Below are positions 48,303-61,379 of a stretch of 64,000 bases of DNA, piece after piece. Source of the DNA: Crotophaga sulcirostris (lineage: Eukaryota > Chordata > Aves > Cuculiformes > Crotophagidae); assembly GCA_013397455.1 (NCBI GenBank), contig VYZB01000194.1:1259930-1323929 (forward strand), in the 5' to 3' direction. Position 1 is the stretch's first letter. The number at the start of each line of letters is the position of its first letter. The position numbers were made by a program, and so were the translations under genes. The notes below the pieces were generated by a model that saw only the letters and a program-made list of their open reading frames with translations, was not told the origin of the DNA and ran no database searches.

Positions 48303-48715
48303 GGATTAATATGTCATGTTAAATAGTGGCAACAACTTAATAAATGTTGTAATTAAGTTACATAGACCTCTGACAATGTTTCTGCAAAAGTATAACTAAT
48401 TTTCTGTCTATACACTACCGCTGGATAATCTTTTTCCACATCCCTCTTATTAACTACCAGCCATAAGAATTCAGGACAAAAAATATTATGTATAAAATGC
48501 TGGAACAGTCTGGGACACTGTGCTAGTATAGCAAGACAATAGTTAAAATTTGTGAAGTAGATTATATGTATCAAATGAACATCAGGGGACTGTTTATGAA
48601 GGCCCAGAAAACTATCTTCTCTTTTATATCCTAGAGCCTTTCTGACCTTTGCCTGTGGTTCTCCTTTTTGCTAATTTCCTTCTGGGTGTGTGTGTGGTTT
48701 AGCGGAGTTGTTTGG

Positions 48716-48770
48716 GTTTTTTTGTGGTTTGTTTTTTTTCTTTTCTTTTTTTTTTTTTTGTTTTCCTTGA
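48716..48770. repeat. T/G-rich low-complexity tract
   Basis: Poly-T runs are broken by G and C, preceded by a short GTGTGTGTG stretch at 48686-48696. The phenylalanine/valine-rich frame across it is an artefact. Confidence 0.8.
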
Positions 48771-49050
48771 TATTTGCAAGTCTGCTCAGTCTGGAGTCAT
48801 CTAGAGATTTGATTGTAACCACTCTCTGCATCCAGGTTTATTTAACATCTTCATTAATGCTTTGCAGGGGATTAAGCTGTTTCAATCAAATCTGTGACAC
48901 TCAGCATTCCGGCTTTAGTCTTTATCCTTGCTTATCATTTTTTTTCTGGCCACAACGAATGTCATAAGTAAATATTTTGTGCAGCCATAACAATTACACA
49001 AAAAAATCACAGCGTATTTCTCTCATGGCTGAATAAATTATATGAGATTT

Positions 49051-49067
49051 AAAAAAAAAAAAAAAAA
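49051..49067. repeat. A17 homopolymer
   Basis: Seventeen A, with GAATAAATTA about 20 bases upstream (49031-49040). The preceding sequence shows no transcript-like or repeat identity, so a retroposed tail is not supported. Confidence 0.75.
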
Positions 49068-52000
49068 GAATTACTTATTTGAAGGATCAGCTCCCAGAAA
49101 AGAATCAGTCAAAAGCACACCATTGGTGGGGGTGGAGCCTGAATAGCAGAGTTTATTTGAGAAAAACATCTTTTTCCCCTTATATGCCACCACTGTAACT
49201 TCTGAAACTTTCTTTTTTTTTTTTGGTGAATAGCATTGTAAATCATCATGGTATCTAAGCAAACACAACAGTAATCTCAGCACTGTCATATATTTCTGTA
49301 GAGCTACAAGCACTGTTAACCATATTATACATGACAGTCTCTTGGGAGAGGATCTAACATGTTTTTTAATGAAGTCATTTACAAAATCTATTGCAACGTA
49401 ATTATGGTGTCAGCCAATCTATCCAAAAATGTCCTCCTCAAATCAAGAACTCCCTTAAATATCTTACCTAGTCTACCGTTCTGTGACATAGTGATTAAGA
49501 ATATGGTATTGCCTCCTAACTTCTAAAAAGTTATTACTAAGTTGGATAAAATTTTCATAAGATGATCCTGGGAAAAACATAATAATTTTCACCTACTTAT
49601 GTTCATGTAACTAGATGGGAGAATTTTATTCAAGAAAATAAAAAAGTATAGTGTCCAGAGTAATTTCATCGGTTCTTTCCCTGAACTCTCCACTGGCATG
49701 GAAACGGAAACTGCTTTGTGAAAATTCAGGGAACAAATCACAAGATATTTATTCAAAGGTTTTCAATTATTACACTTGATAAAATAACATTTGGGATGAT
49801 ATACCTTACACAGCAGAGCTATTCTGGTGGATCTCAAGTGTATTAGTGGCTTGTGTCATGTCTTGTATTCTTTAGATATACTAATGTACTCTAAAAGCAA
49901 TGGATTAGCATGTGTATGTCTGTAAATTATCTCAGTTGTAAAAATATTTCTTTGGCTTTAAACAAAAGAAATCTGAGAGAGATCAGACCACTAGAGCTGT
50001 TTTCTAAATTTGTTAAGAAGAGATGCAGTAGTTTTTTAGCTATTCAACAAAAAAATCTGAAATCTTTGGTTGTGTCTAATTTTCACTGTAATATTTGAGG
50101 TGTATTGTAAGATTTTAAAAAATCTAGACCTAAACAACACATCTGCAGAAGAATCACACTGTAATCTTCCAGTTTTCATATCCTGTAACACTTACTGTGG
50201 AGACTACACACTGAGTCAAAAGTGTCTATGAGATGCTGGGCAGATTGTACCTAGTTTTTGCTTTATGCCAGACATATAAAAGTGTAATTCTAGCTGTCTT
50301 TTTTTTTTTCTGTTCTCTTAAAGTGTGATAACCATGATTTGGGTAAAATTAAGTGCTGGCCTCTTTAACTAAAATTCTCCTATCAAAGAAGTTACATATC
50401 AGAAGTAAAAGTCTTGAGACCATCCATTCAAAAAGCGGTGGTTGTATCAGAAGTGAAAATGCCTCAAACCTTGGCCTCTTGTTCTGTAAAGCCTTGTGGC
50501 TCATTTGTTCCTGTAAAGTGGTTAGAATTAGGTGAACGCTCTAAATTTATCCTCTTTCCTGCTTATAGGGACGTTTATTTAGAAGGTTAAGCTTTGGAGA
50601 GGAGCAAAGGAGGCTCTGATGAAACCTCGATAGTTGTGTAAAAATTTCTGAAGCACATACACCAGCCCTTACTGTGAACTTGCAAAACTGCTTTGGATGT
50701 GAGGTTCTCCTTTCCAAAAATAACTCAGGTGGTTGGAGTATTTTATATATTGGCCAGTGGTATGAGACATAAACTGAGTCCTCTGAAGAGCCAAACAGCC
50801 CACGTTCTGCCCTTCAGTCTTCTTGTCCATTCATACAAGGAAGAAACTCATCTAAATAAATTGGCAAAGGCTTGACTCAAAATATAACAGCTGTATGCAT
50901 TTTTGCACATTCTGTTCTAGGTAGATAGGAAAGAAAGGAACTGCTTTTATTTTCAGGATCAGTTAAAAAGCAGAGCATCCTAAGAGAAAATCTAGTGTAT
51001 TCTGATCCATTTATTGTGATTTGCCTTTTTTTATAAGGGAAGAAAATATAATATTTCAATAGATTTAACGCATTGATGCAGAATCTTTGCTTAATCTCCT
51101 GAAATACTCTTTTGCCTTTTCTGGACATTCATTGTTTTGGTTAAGAAAAAAAGGCTGTTTCTCAGACAGCATATCAGACAGAAGAAATGCCCCTTGTTTC
51201 AGTGTGAAACTGTAAGCTACATTACAATATTAGTAATAATGAGAAAGAGGTTGTGAACTGATCAGTTCTCCACAGTGCTATTTATCTAGCAAAATAAAAA
51301 TTAACACAGCACAGTTCACTCGCTAGACCACAGGTAGTAAAATATGGAACATTGAGTTTCATTAGGTTCATAGCAGACATGAAAACTCCAATGTTAATCT
51401 GAGTAAAAGTAATACTACAAAAAGTGAAAATCACTTCATAGGGTGCATTTTTATTGCTTAATTCCAGTGTTGATAGTAATAAAAGTAGATATGAAAATTT
51501 TAGCAAATAAGTACAATGAAAAAAACATATAAAGTCTCCTCTTAGCACTATGTGATTTCACTGGCTGTGAGGTACCTTGCTGCATATGGGTGCACCTGTA
51601 ATGCAGTCCAGTATATGCAGGTGTGGAAAGGTTTGAGCAGAGGGGGGAAAAGGGCATGAGTCTTGAGTTATGTCATAGAGCTGTGCAAACATCTCAGCTG
51701 CTGAGTGAGTAAAGACCCCTGGTGATATCTGTATTCTGATTAATCAGGACACGTTTATCCTCTTGGAGGAAACAGGTCGAATGCTCCCATCATAAGAAGC
51801 TTAACAGAAAAGCATATTAAGGGAACCACATAGGGGAAATCAAGACTCCCAACGCCAATCGGTTCAAATAAATTAGTGTTTGCAAACTGAAGTAAGGAGA
51901 AGTGGACCACTGCTGTTTGCATTTCAGTAAAACACCTATTCCATTCCACAATCCCAGAGGTTGAATAAAAACTGTTTATTCAGAGAGGCCCTGAGGCTGA

Positions 52001-55000
52001 CTCTAGTCTTTTACAGTTGCAGAGCTACATGGAAAAGGCCAGTGGTACCCTAGGGGCAGATTTCAAAGAAATTCAGGATTTATGCACATAAATCTTATTA
52101 TTTAAAGTGCAAGTTCTGCTCAGAATGTTATTGCATAAGAACAGCACAGACTAAGAGGGCTTCATATTTGGTATTTCAAAGCACACTGTATGCTGAATAT
52201 CAACTGTGTCAAAATATCTTCCTCTGACCAGTTTCCTAAGATGCTATCTTTCCTGCCTTCCTTGGTCAGAAAAGCGCAGCTTGAACTAATTAAAAATTTT
52301 ACTGATGCCAAGAACATACTCTAGGAAGCTCTTTGTATATTTCATCAACATGTCAGAACAAAAAGACTGAAAGGTAGCAATGTCTATTATTCCTTCTCAA
52401 GAAAAAAAAACAAGTATAAAACAATATTTATATTTATAAAAAGCAAGTTAATCTAACATTTCAAGGTTTTTTTGATAGATACTTTATTTGGTTTTATTTC
52501 CATTTTCTCCCTTTTACATACAGTAACATGCTCAATAGTCTGATCAAGAATTCCTGGGCTCTTAACACCCCTTGGGATTTCACACAGAGTAAAATGAGTG
52601 CAAAGATTGGTTTAGTATACTGAACTCAGCACAATGCTTCAGAATATGTGGATACCAAACCTAGGGTAACTGGATGTCAGTTATCAAATTCTACTGGGTG
52701 TTGCCTACTAAGGACCTGGCTGTGTACTTGTGGTGATGGAAGGTGAAAAAACAACTTTCACAGCTGGGTGTTAATTACTGAATATGCTCTAGAAAGTTAA
52801 TGCTGCAGCTTTTTTGAGAGGAGATATCTAAAAAACAGAAGTGAAATAATTTGATTTTATTATGCTCCGGGCACACATGAGACCACACTGAAACGTTAAA
52901 CCAGTTGACTGGAAATTTCTGCTAACTTACATAGGTCTTCCTATTCAGAACAGGAGAGAGAACCTAAGAGGTTGTTTTTTATGGGTTTTGTTCTTGTTTT
53001 GTTTGGGGTTTTTTTTCAAAGATTTACCAAACAAAAATGTGAGATGCAAATACTCATGTATCAATGTATATTTGAGATTCAAGCAAAATGAAAAGTAAAC
53101 AAAGAGGGCATTTAGAACATGGGTGTAGCTGTTAACTTATTTTATCTCCTCTGTAAAAACTCACGATGAGACTACTTTAATTTGCACCACCAATGGACTA
53201 CAGTATGAACTGTTATGAGATACGAACTCATAAACACTATAACATCTTGCCTCCTGGGGACATTGTTTCCCCCAGCATATTCTGCTTTGAATTTATATTA
53301 TGTAAAAAGGGATTATACAGAGCAATTTTGCAGTTTAAATGCTCGTAAAACTGTTGTGTGCAAATGCAGCTGCCCCATGCAGTCTGACGTCTTTGATCAG
53401 CTTGCATCAGTTGTAAGCCTCTTTTTTCATTAAGAAAAAAAAAAAAGAAAACACAAATGTGCATTGGCAAATACAGAAATGGTTGATGGAAGAGTCAACT
53501 GTTCCGAGGCAAATTACCACAATATACAGCAAATGGCACTGGCATTTTAGAAAAGGTGACAAAATCCTCATTGCATTTTCCATGGCTGATGCAAAGTAGC
53601 AAGGGACAAGACTGGCCGCCAATTTTTATTTCATTTGCTGTCTAAAAAAAAAATCTTAGAAGCATGAATCTTTATCTCATCAAAACAATACAAAAAAATC
53701 ATGTCTTTGATTTTTTGCCTTTATGTATTTATTTATTTACTTATGCATTTCCCAGTAGCGTCATACCTTAAAAAGTTAACAATCTGACTGTAGAAGTAGG
53801 GCATTTTTTTGCTTGACTTTGGCAAAGGTAACTTGTAGGTCAGGAGTTTTATGTGAAGTAAATAACTCACTCTCTACCTGCTAATGTACTGTGCCACACT
53901 GATCAAAGAATCGTTAGCAATGGACAAAATTAATTTCTAATGTACTCTTGCAATAAGGTAGATGCAGGTGTCTATATCGCCATGACAAGTAAATAAAACT
54001 TTATGCAGAACCCAATTAAGTTGATTGGGACACTGTCATGGAATACAATGAATTCTGCTTAATGCATTACAACTTCTGAATGACATTTGTCTTTGTGGGT
54101 TCTTCATATCAATGAAAAAAAAATGGTAAAGAGCAATTATTGCACTATCTTTATCTGAGATTCAATACTGCAAAAGTACAAGTGCAGCAAAAAAAGAGGC
54201 ATGATTATCTTGAACTCCACAACCACTGCAGAAGTGGTAATGGATACACTATGAAATTTGCGTGCAATAAATGTCATGTATTTTTCTGTGTTAGAATATA
54301 AAATATATCTTCATAAAGCTTGAAACTAATTCTGAAACTAAGTAATATGAAAAAGCTATTTATTCAAGTAATTAAAAGAATTCTGTTTATGCTAAAGTAT
54401 GCTTATATAACATAAATACATAATAGCATATTACATACAAAATAATGTTTTAGATTAGTTCTATAAATACAAAAATAACATCAGTGGTAATTTGAGATAG
54501 CAATTTTTGTTATTCTTGCTTTTTCTTATAAAGAAAAAAAATCTATGGAAATTTAAAACCTATTATTATTCAGTGAAACTACCTATTATTAAGCCTCTCA
54601 AATTTTTACTCCTAACTAGAGTAGCATAGTTCAATAGTTTTTATTTGTAAACATTTTGAAACTGAATCTGTTTATAATTGATGTGAAGTGATTTCATGTA
54701 GAAGATATTTGAGAATTTTAACATATTCTATTTTAAAAGTTTTATGTTTTCTAGTAAACATCATTACTACCCTGGGAAACACATTTTTTTTTTACATCAG
54801 AAAGGAATTCTCCTTGTTAAATATTCACGTAGTTTTCAACTGGTGAATGACAAGAAAGGAAAAATATCCATTGTTTCTATTCTGACTATAGAGGACAATT
54901 TTTTATATATTCATGAAGTGGTTAAGGGATAAAATGAGAGGGAAAGATATGAAAGTCATAGCAGAGCAGAAGAAAAACAATGTAAAATTCCTAGAATATT

Positions 55001-55609
55001 ATTTGTTAGATTCCAAACTCCACATGAGTTCACACAATGGGATAGTGAGGAGAAGGTCAACAACACAGAAAAAAGTTTTATGAAAGATAAATAACAGCCA
55101 TGTTATTAAAATCATACTGAAACTTCCTTTGTATTTTATTGCACTGCATTAAAACAAATGCTGTGTCTCCAATCAGTTCCTGAGTTCTTCCTTTTTCTAG
55201 CAACAACTCTAGTTGTCAAGAGACAAGGCATGGATCACACAATAGGACAAACATCAATATATGCTAATAACCAAATAATCTGTGGTCTACAGAGCAATTC
55301 ACTGCCTTTTTACAAGCACCTACTTATTTTTACTTAGTAGTCAAGAGATGTAATGAAGATAAATAGAATTTTTCTTTTACATATGAACAGTCAGCAATTT
55401 TAACTTAGGTTCCATAGGTGACAGATAAAGAAAGATGTCAATCAAGATTTCAGATAGCATCCTTGAGTACAAAGAGACCAGGCTAATTATCTTATTATTA
55501 ACCCTGTTCTTATTAAAGATTTCCTACTTCTAATCAAAACCTAAAGACCAGAATTACATACACACAAAAAAGAAAAACAATATCAATGATAATGTATTTC
55601 TTGGAGCTT

Positions 55610-56490
55610 GGCTTTCACCTTAGAATTAATCTATTGGCACTGACATTAGGCCTTGAGGTGGTGTGACACATGCCCATCCCTGGCTCCCAGATCACAGCTG
55701 CAACCCTTGGGCCGCTCAGCACTACTCTAACTCACTCGGAGCAACACCCTTGCCCTATCTCCCCAGTCATTTTCTGACTGGCATCAATCAGGCTTGATGG
55801 GGAAAAGGATTCCCATTGTGAAAAAGCAGTAAATCAGAGCACCAAGGCACCCCCTCAACCTACTGAAACTGGTATTTTTTAGAAAAACATTCTCCTATCA
55901 CCTAAGAAAGGACTGACCAGGTCGTCTTGACCAGGAATACTATGGGAGAGAAGATTTGTTGAAAAAATCCAGTTGACCGGCACATTAAGGCAGCCCCTCA
56001 GTGCACTTGTACTCCTGTGTCTGGAAAAGACTCCTTATCATCTGAGAGAGACATAAAAATCAATTGTTAGGTGATGTTATGGAAGGTCCTTTGAGCTCTC
56101 TACTACTCTCTCAGTAGGCTAGGTCCAATATACTCACCCTGAGCTGGGACTACTTGCAGAAGTCTTGTGTGGAACTTAATTGCTTGCTAACAGAGCAGAT
56201 AGAAAAGCTAAAGTAAAGCTAACTTCAAATATCACTTGCTGAGGAATGCCACTGCTCATTGAGTGAGTGTTTTCACTAATCTCAGGAAGGGAATTTTAAC
56301 TACAGGTAAACCTCTCTGTTTGCCTCTCTACTTACCTCTCTACCTCTCTACCTATCTATTAATACTTCTCTGTGTATCCTTGCATCTCTCTGCTGTGTAT
56401 GTGCTTTATGATTTAAATCCCTTGAACCAAATAAGAGAGAATCTTGTCCCTCTTGAAGCTGTAATTAAATTGCTGCTTTGATATAAGAGA
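55610..56490 (+). mobile_element. Candidate LTR or other unclassified interspersed repeat (weak)
   Basis: About 0.9 kb is sharply richer in G and C at its 5' half than the flanks (55660-55870) and has an LTR-like plan on the plus strand. That plan is a GC-rich upstream part, GACATAAAAATC at 56049-56060 as a possible TATA-like element, a CT-rich stretch, and AATTAAA (56462-56468) as a possible polyadenylation signal near the end. The text has the feel of a dispersed avian repeat, but I cannot match it to a named family. I do not see terminal TG...CA with a clean target duplication. Confidence 0.28.
56309..56372. repeat. CT-rich CTCTCTAC-like simple repeat
   Basis: Degenerate CCTCTCTACC units: the motif CCTCTCTAC recurs three times between 56321 and 56351, then CTATCTATT. 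It lies inside the candidate LTR-like block. Confidence 0.75.
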
Positions 56491-57339
56491 TTCCATACAA
56501 TCACCTTCTTGAATACTAAACTGGTGTATGATTAAGCGCTGCTAACAATTGAACTGTTTGATCTACCTTAAATTATCAATGAATTGTGAATTACTGCTAA
56601 ATCATAACTGTGTAAAATATTTGATCTGTGACATGTATAATATTACAATTTGTTCATGAAAAACAGGGAATCTTGCTATATCTATGTCAAGCTCAAGCTA
56701 CTCACTATCAGGTTTAAAATCAAACACAGTCATGGAATAGGCCTACTGATTAGGGAATTTGAGTTCTGTCAGGTCTGAAACCTCACTGAAACAATGAAGA
56801 CCTTTGACTTAGACTGGTTGCAATTAATTTGTAATTAACATGTTCTAAAATTGCAACCATAGAATGTTTTGATACAATTGTTTGCCTTCATTTGCATGCA
56901 TCATTGGACAGTAAAGGATTTATGTTAGTTAATAAAACATGTGACTTGCAGAATACATAATAATTTATTTTGAAAAGAATATTTACAAGGATAGAAATTT
57001 GTTTCTTTTGGCAGTTTTGTTTCTTGGATTGTTTAACACGTTGCAGGATTAATTCTCATTATACTAATTGCATGTTAAGTACATTAGGTTCCTTTGAGTT
57101 TGCTTTTACTTTTGAAGTCCTATTCATTTTTATACTCTTATTGTTTCTCCAATTCAGTCTAAATTTAGAAATAATCTGTGAGAGTTTACATAAAAATTTG
57201 TATCAAGAAGCACAGAACAGTTATCCATTGGTTTTGGCTGTGGAATGCATTTTTTCAACTCAAAAAATTAAAAAAAAAAAAAGATAATGGCAATTAATTC
57301 AAGTCTGGAGGTCTAATAAAGTGTTTTCTAGTATTGATT
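56491..57339. other. AT-rich spacer, nothing recognised
   Basis: No repeat or gene is recognised. A 105-codon plus-strand frame (56970-57287) is phenylalanine/leucine-rich and ends in a poly-A tract; I treat it as chance. Confidence 0.45.
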
Positions 57340-57487
57340 CATGGAATCACAGAACACTCCAGGTAGGAAAGGACTTTAAAAGATCAAGTCCAGCCCTTTA
57401 TAGGAAATAAAGCCTGTATAAGGTTATGTACCATTCTGTCTGACCACATATTGGAAATTCTCCAGCAATAAGGATTTCACCACTTAC
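57340..57487 (-). mobile_element. Older CR1 LINE 3' fragment, host of a nested insertion
   Basis: On the plus strand: CATGGAATCACAGAACACTC (reversed tail), AGATCAAGTCCAGCCC (57379-57394), then a decayed segment ending GGATTTCACCACTTACC (57471-57487). This last part corresponds to the reversed start of the CR1 3' UTR region normally read as GGTGACTCCACCACTTCCC. CR1 homology of this copy stops exactly where the younger copy begins. Nothing recognisable of it resumes after 57887. Confidence 0.75.
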
Positions 57488-57887
57488 CATACAGTATCAC
57501 AGTATCACAGTATAACCAGGTTGGAAGAGACCTCTTGGATCATCAAGTCCAACCTATAAGCCAACACTAACACCATCTCATCACCTAAACCATGGCACTC
57601 AGTGCCTCATCCAGTCTTCCCTTAAACACATCAAGGGTCGGCGACTCCACCACCTCCCCGGGCAGCGCATTCCAGTGGCCAATCACCCTTTCAGTGAAGA
57701 ACTTCTTTCTAACATCAAGTCTAAACCTCCCCTGACGAAGCTTAAGTCTGTGCCCTCTAGTTCTGTCACTGGTCACCTGTGAGAAGACACCAACGCCCGC
57801 TTGACTACAACCTCCTTTTAGGTAATTGTAGAGAGCAATAAGGTCACCCCTGAGCCTCCTCTTCTCCAGACTAAACAGCCCCATTTA
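57488..57887 (-). mobile_element. Young CR1 LINE, 5'-truncated, nested next to older CR1
   Basis: The plus strand starts with three CAGTATCA-type tail units (ACAGTATCACAGTATCACAG, from 57491), then GTTGGAAGAGACCTCTTGGA (57520-57539), ATCATCAAGTCCAACC, and continues through the 3' UTR into ORF2 until about 57887. Coding sequence is open throughout, so this is probably the most recent CR1 in the window. The tail type (CAGTATCA) differs from that of the copies at 44171 and 16255, indicating another subfamily. Confidence 0.95.
57585..57884 (-). pseudogene. CR1 ORF2 C-terminus, open but 5'-truncated
   Basis: Ninety-nine codons of intact CR1 ORF2 C-terminal sequence end at the natural ORF2 stop. 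Motifs include [20 protein letters not shown] at residues 5-24, [20 protein letters not shown] around 50-69, and [18 protein letters not shown] near the end. It contains no endonuclease or reverse transcriptase domain, so it cannot act by itself. The first Met is internal to the parent ORF and is not a real start. The lack of frameshifts agrees with a recent insertion. Confidence 0.88.
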
Positions 57888-60800
57888 TGCATACAAGTTT
57901 TGTGAGGTTCAGCTCACAAAATTTTCTGAAATAGAACAAAAATCATTTGAAAAATGTCAGATTCTAAAATTTGAAGTAAAAAAAGGAAGAATGGAAGCCA
58001 GTGCCAACTTCCACTCTCCCAGGCTCCAGTAATTTTTGACTTGAGAACTTTTTGAAGTCCTTGAGTTTTTCTATTTTATTTTAGTAGAACCTAAAAGGAT
58101 TTTTAACCCATGTAAAATTTTAAATCCCACAATCTCCAGTAAGAAAGACTTCTACAGCCGAACTATGTATTGTGTGTCTTTTAAAAATTTGTTTTTGATT
58201 CCCCGTTATCTTTGTACCAGATGTAACCCCCTCAGCTGTCTTTTTTTTCAGGCTGAAGTGTGTTAGATTGTGTAAAGCTCTTCATACAGAATTTTCTCAA
58301 CTAATTTATTCACCCTTGTTGTCCTCTGAACTTTTCCACTTCCTTCTATATGTTTTTTTGAAGTGAGAATAATACTTAAGATATGCGTATGTAGTAGCAT
58401 AAATTTTCCTATTGTATTTCTTTACAGAAACAGCCCTAATATTCTGTTTTCCTTTATGGCTGATCATGAGGAAATCTGAAGTTGAAAAGATGTATTTTTT
58501 TAATTTTTTTGTGACTGATTGATCTCTTTTAAGCTGCATATATTCACTCTTACATTCCGAGAAAAACAGCTGCTGTCTCTGGTCACACTTAGACCATAGT
58601 CCATGAAGATTTCTTCCATTGTTTCCCACGACATTCCTGGCATACCTGCATGCATAAAAGTTCTTTTTGTTTTATTTCTTCCCAGAAGCATACCCTGTTG
58701 AGCTCACAGCTTTGGGTCCTCAGGCAAGTCTTAAATTCCACTGCAGTGTAAACCCATCCTCTCCTAGCTCTGCAAGCCTGGAGAACTTTGAAGTATTCCA
58801 GGTACCCTAATTTTAATTTGAGGTATCAGAAAGCCTTTGGGAGAATGTGGGACTTAATTACATTTTACCTTAACTGGCACAATAAAGAAGATTGGTGGAC
58901 AATTTGGGCTAAAGGACAATCCTTATAAATACCTTGCCATTTACAGAATCTCTCTTTCCTGCTGTTCATAATTTGATTTATTTCTTGAAATGTTTTGGAT
59001 TTGATATTTTTTCCAATTTGAATTTGTAAATCTTCATCTGATAGTTCATACATTTCTTCTGAAATACTTCTGTAGCCTCTGTAATTAATCTCATAACCAT
59101 GATAATCTTAGTTTCCATAAAATCTGCTTTAGTTGTGAATGTGAATGTGACTGGTGGAGACCGCACACTAGTGATCACTTGCTTCCCTTAATTAATTGTA
59201 GCATGTTCTTCTGGCTCTAAACAATGTTTCCACAAGTTGCTCTCCAATATGACAGACTTTAATCTTGTGTTGTATCATTTTTGGTTGAAAGTTTTAAGGC
59301 CTCTGAAAACCACTCTGAGCGAAATGTGGCTCTACTCTTCATCTAGAAATTCTTCCTAGTTCATTAATTTTCAGGCTCTTCAGTAGTTGTGATGGGAATT
59401 GAAAAGAATTTTTCAGAAAAAAATTTTATTTTTCTATAAAGCATGGTAAGTAAACATCTATTAATATGTTGAAAAAGTAAAAAGCTAAGTTTCAATTCTG
59501 CGAATTGCTCTAAATTATTTCTTTCTTTATCAGCAAATAAAATTTAAGAGAGACTTAAATGATAGAGGGACTGGAATTTTTAAAAATTCTGTTGTTTCTC
59601 ACTTTTTACCTAGTACAGCAAGAAAGAATTATACTACTAAATAAAAAACTTCTCTTCTGCTCCAAGTAGTTTATTGTTAGATCTGACTATGGAGTATCAA
59701 CAAATAACTTAACAATGATGTAATTCATCTTCACATACGAACTAAAAGAAAATCTTCAAGGTTCAATGATACTGTATGAAGAGGTTTGTGTTGGTTTTTT
59801 ACCATTCTCCTTTTGTCTTTGCTAATTAGACCTTTTTTAATATTCAGGGGGTTTAAAAATTAAAACTTTCTTTAGTAGTTGTACTTGGTATTCTGTTCAG
59901 TTTATGTATATTAAGATTTAATTACATAACAGCTTTCTACATGGTAAACTGAATTTTTTAGCAGTGTTAAAAAGATGGTTTTTTTCCTAGTCTGTCGAGT
60001 GACATACTACAAAATGATGCAGCTACTTTGTAGATCAGAGTTTCAGACTAAGTTCCTTTTAGGTGGTCAAGTTTTCTTTTCAAAATTTTGAACCCAATGG
60101 GTGGCCTCTAAATATTAAAATGAATGTAGGAGTCAATATTTGCACACACGAACACTTTTTCTCAGTGCACATGATCAGTTTTTAATTTAAATAGCAAAAA
60201 TCCTTAATGATTTTATATTATGAGTAATCAGGGGAAGTAAATCTCTGTGGCCCAGAAATTCTTTTAATTATGAATAAATTCTAAACAGGCATGAATTAGA
60301 TGTAAGAAAAGCTTGAAGATACTTTCCTTTGATAATTTTTAAACAATTAAGTGTTTAGTAAATATTTTAACTATGAAGGGACTTTCCTCTATTTTAATAT
60401 CTTTACAAAAGCTTGCAGTTTTGCCAGTGGGAAAGTATTCTGTTTTTTCCCAGTTCTGCAAGTTTTCCAACCTGAGATAGCTTCCTTTTCATAACTGCAT
60501 TCTTAAAACAGGTATTACGATTTACAGCGCTCTCAGGATTGGTTTCAGCAAGTTCAATGATTAAATAATATAAAATGTCTGAAACTAGTATTTAAGACAA
60601 AGAATTATACTAACATTTGTCTTTTTTATTCTTCAAGATTTTCTTCCAATATGTTTGTGGGTGCAACATAGTTATCATAGGTTAGAACTCTAATATAAAG
60701 GTGATTCCATTATTCTGACGAAGCTAGAGGGTCACAGAAGAAAAAAATCCTTGCAAAGCAATAAGGAGATTATAGTTGTTTAAAGTCAATAATGATGCTC

Positions 60801-61379
60801 AATGTATTACAAATTCCTGAAATTAAATGCAATTTTATTCCTCTTTATTTTTCTATACTTTCAAAATCAAGTACAGAGTGAATGTCTTAGGTTCTTCCTG
60901 TAAGTTCAGGAGTTTTCTCTGTCTAGTTGTCAGCCTGAACTTAGAAGAGGAAGAGTTTTAAAATTATGAGACAGGTTTTTTAATTCTGTTTGACAGTCTT
61001 GAAAGACTATGATGAGAAATGTCAACTATTGAAGTCAATAAATATGGACTGCAGTCAGTGGCAAACTAACCAGTCTGGTAATATGCCGTTACGTTAAGAG
61101 ACTTGAATCTTTGTTCCTGTTGCTTGTTCTTTTACAGGTGAATCTGAAATGCCTTCTGCAGGTCGTCTTCCTTTCCCTTAAACGCTGTCTGATACCCTAT
61201 GTTTTGTTAATCTTATTGCAATCTGCTTTAAAAATGCCATTGTCCTCAGACTCCTACTTAGAAAAATAACTTTGAACAGACTTCATCAAGGCAACCAAAG
61301 TAGGAATCAAGCACCTGTAGGCTGTGAGCTTGCCAGTCAGCCCACAGGAGAATCACAAAGTACACTCTCTTGTAATTCT
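57888..61379. other. 3.5 kb AT-rich DNA, no gene established
   Basis: No repeat family is recognised. The minus strand at 58306-59180 has four overlapping short frames, one of them hydrophilic and mildly coding-like (58865-59053), discussed as a lead. The rest is AT-rich with homopolymer runs. Confidence 0.45.

Larger units (their letters stand above)
48303..55609. other. 7.3 kb of AT-rich DNA, no gene or family recognised
   Basis: It holds T-rich (48716-48770, 52975-53020) and A-rich (49051-49067, 53435-53447) homopolymer tracts. The open frames (48668-48967, 51282-51548, 50877-51128 and others) are short and biased by these tracts. I recognise no mobile element in it. Confidence 0.45.

Noticed and set aside
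49051..49067. A17 run as the tail of a processed retrocopy
   Set aside because: The sequence before it shows no transcript identity and there is no flanking duplication. Homopolymers are common in this window.
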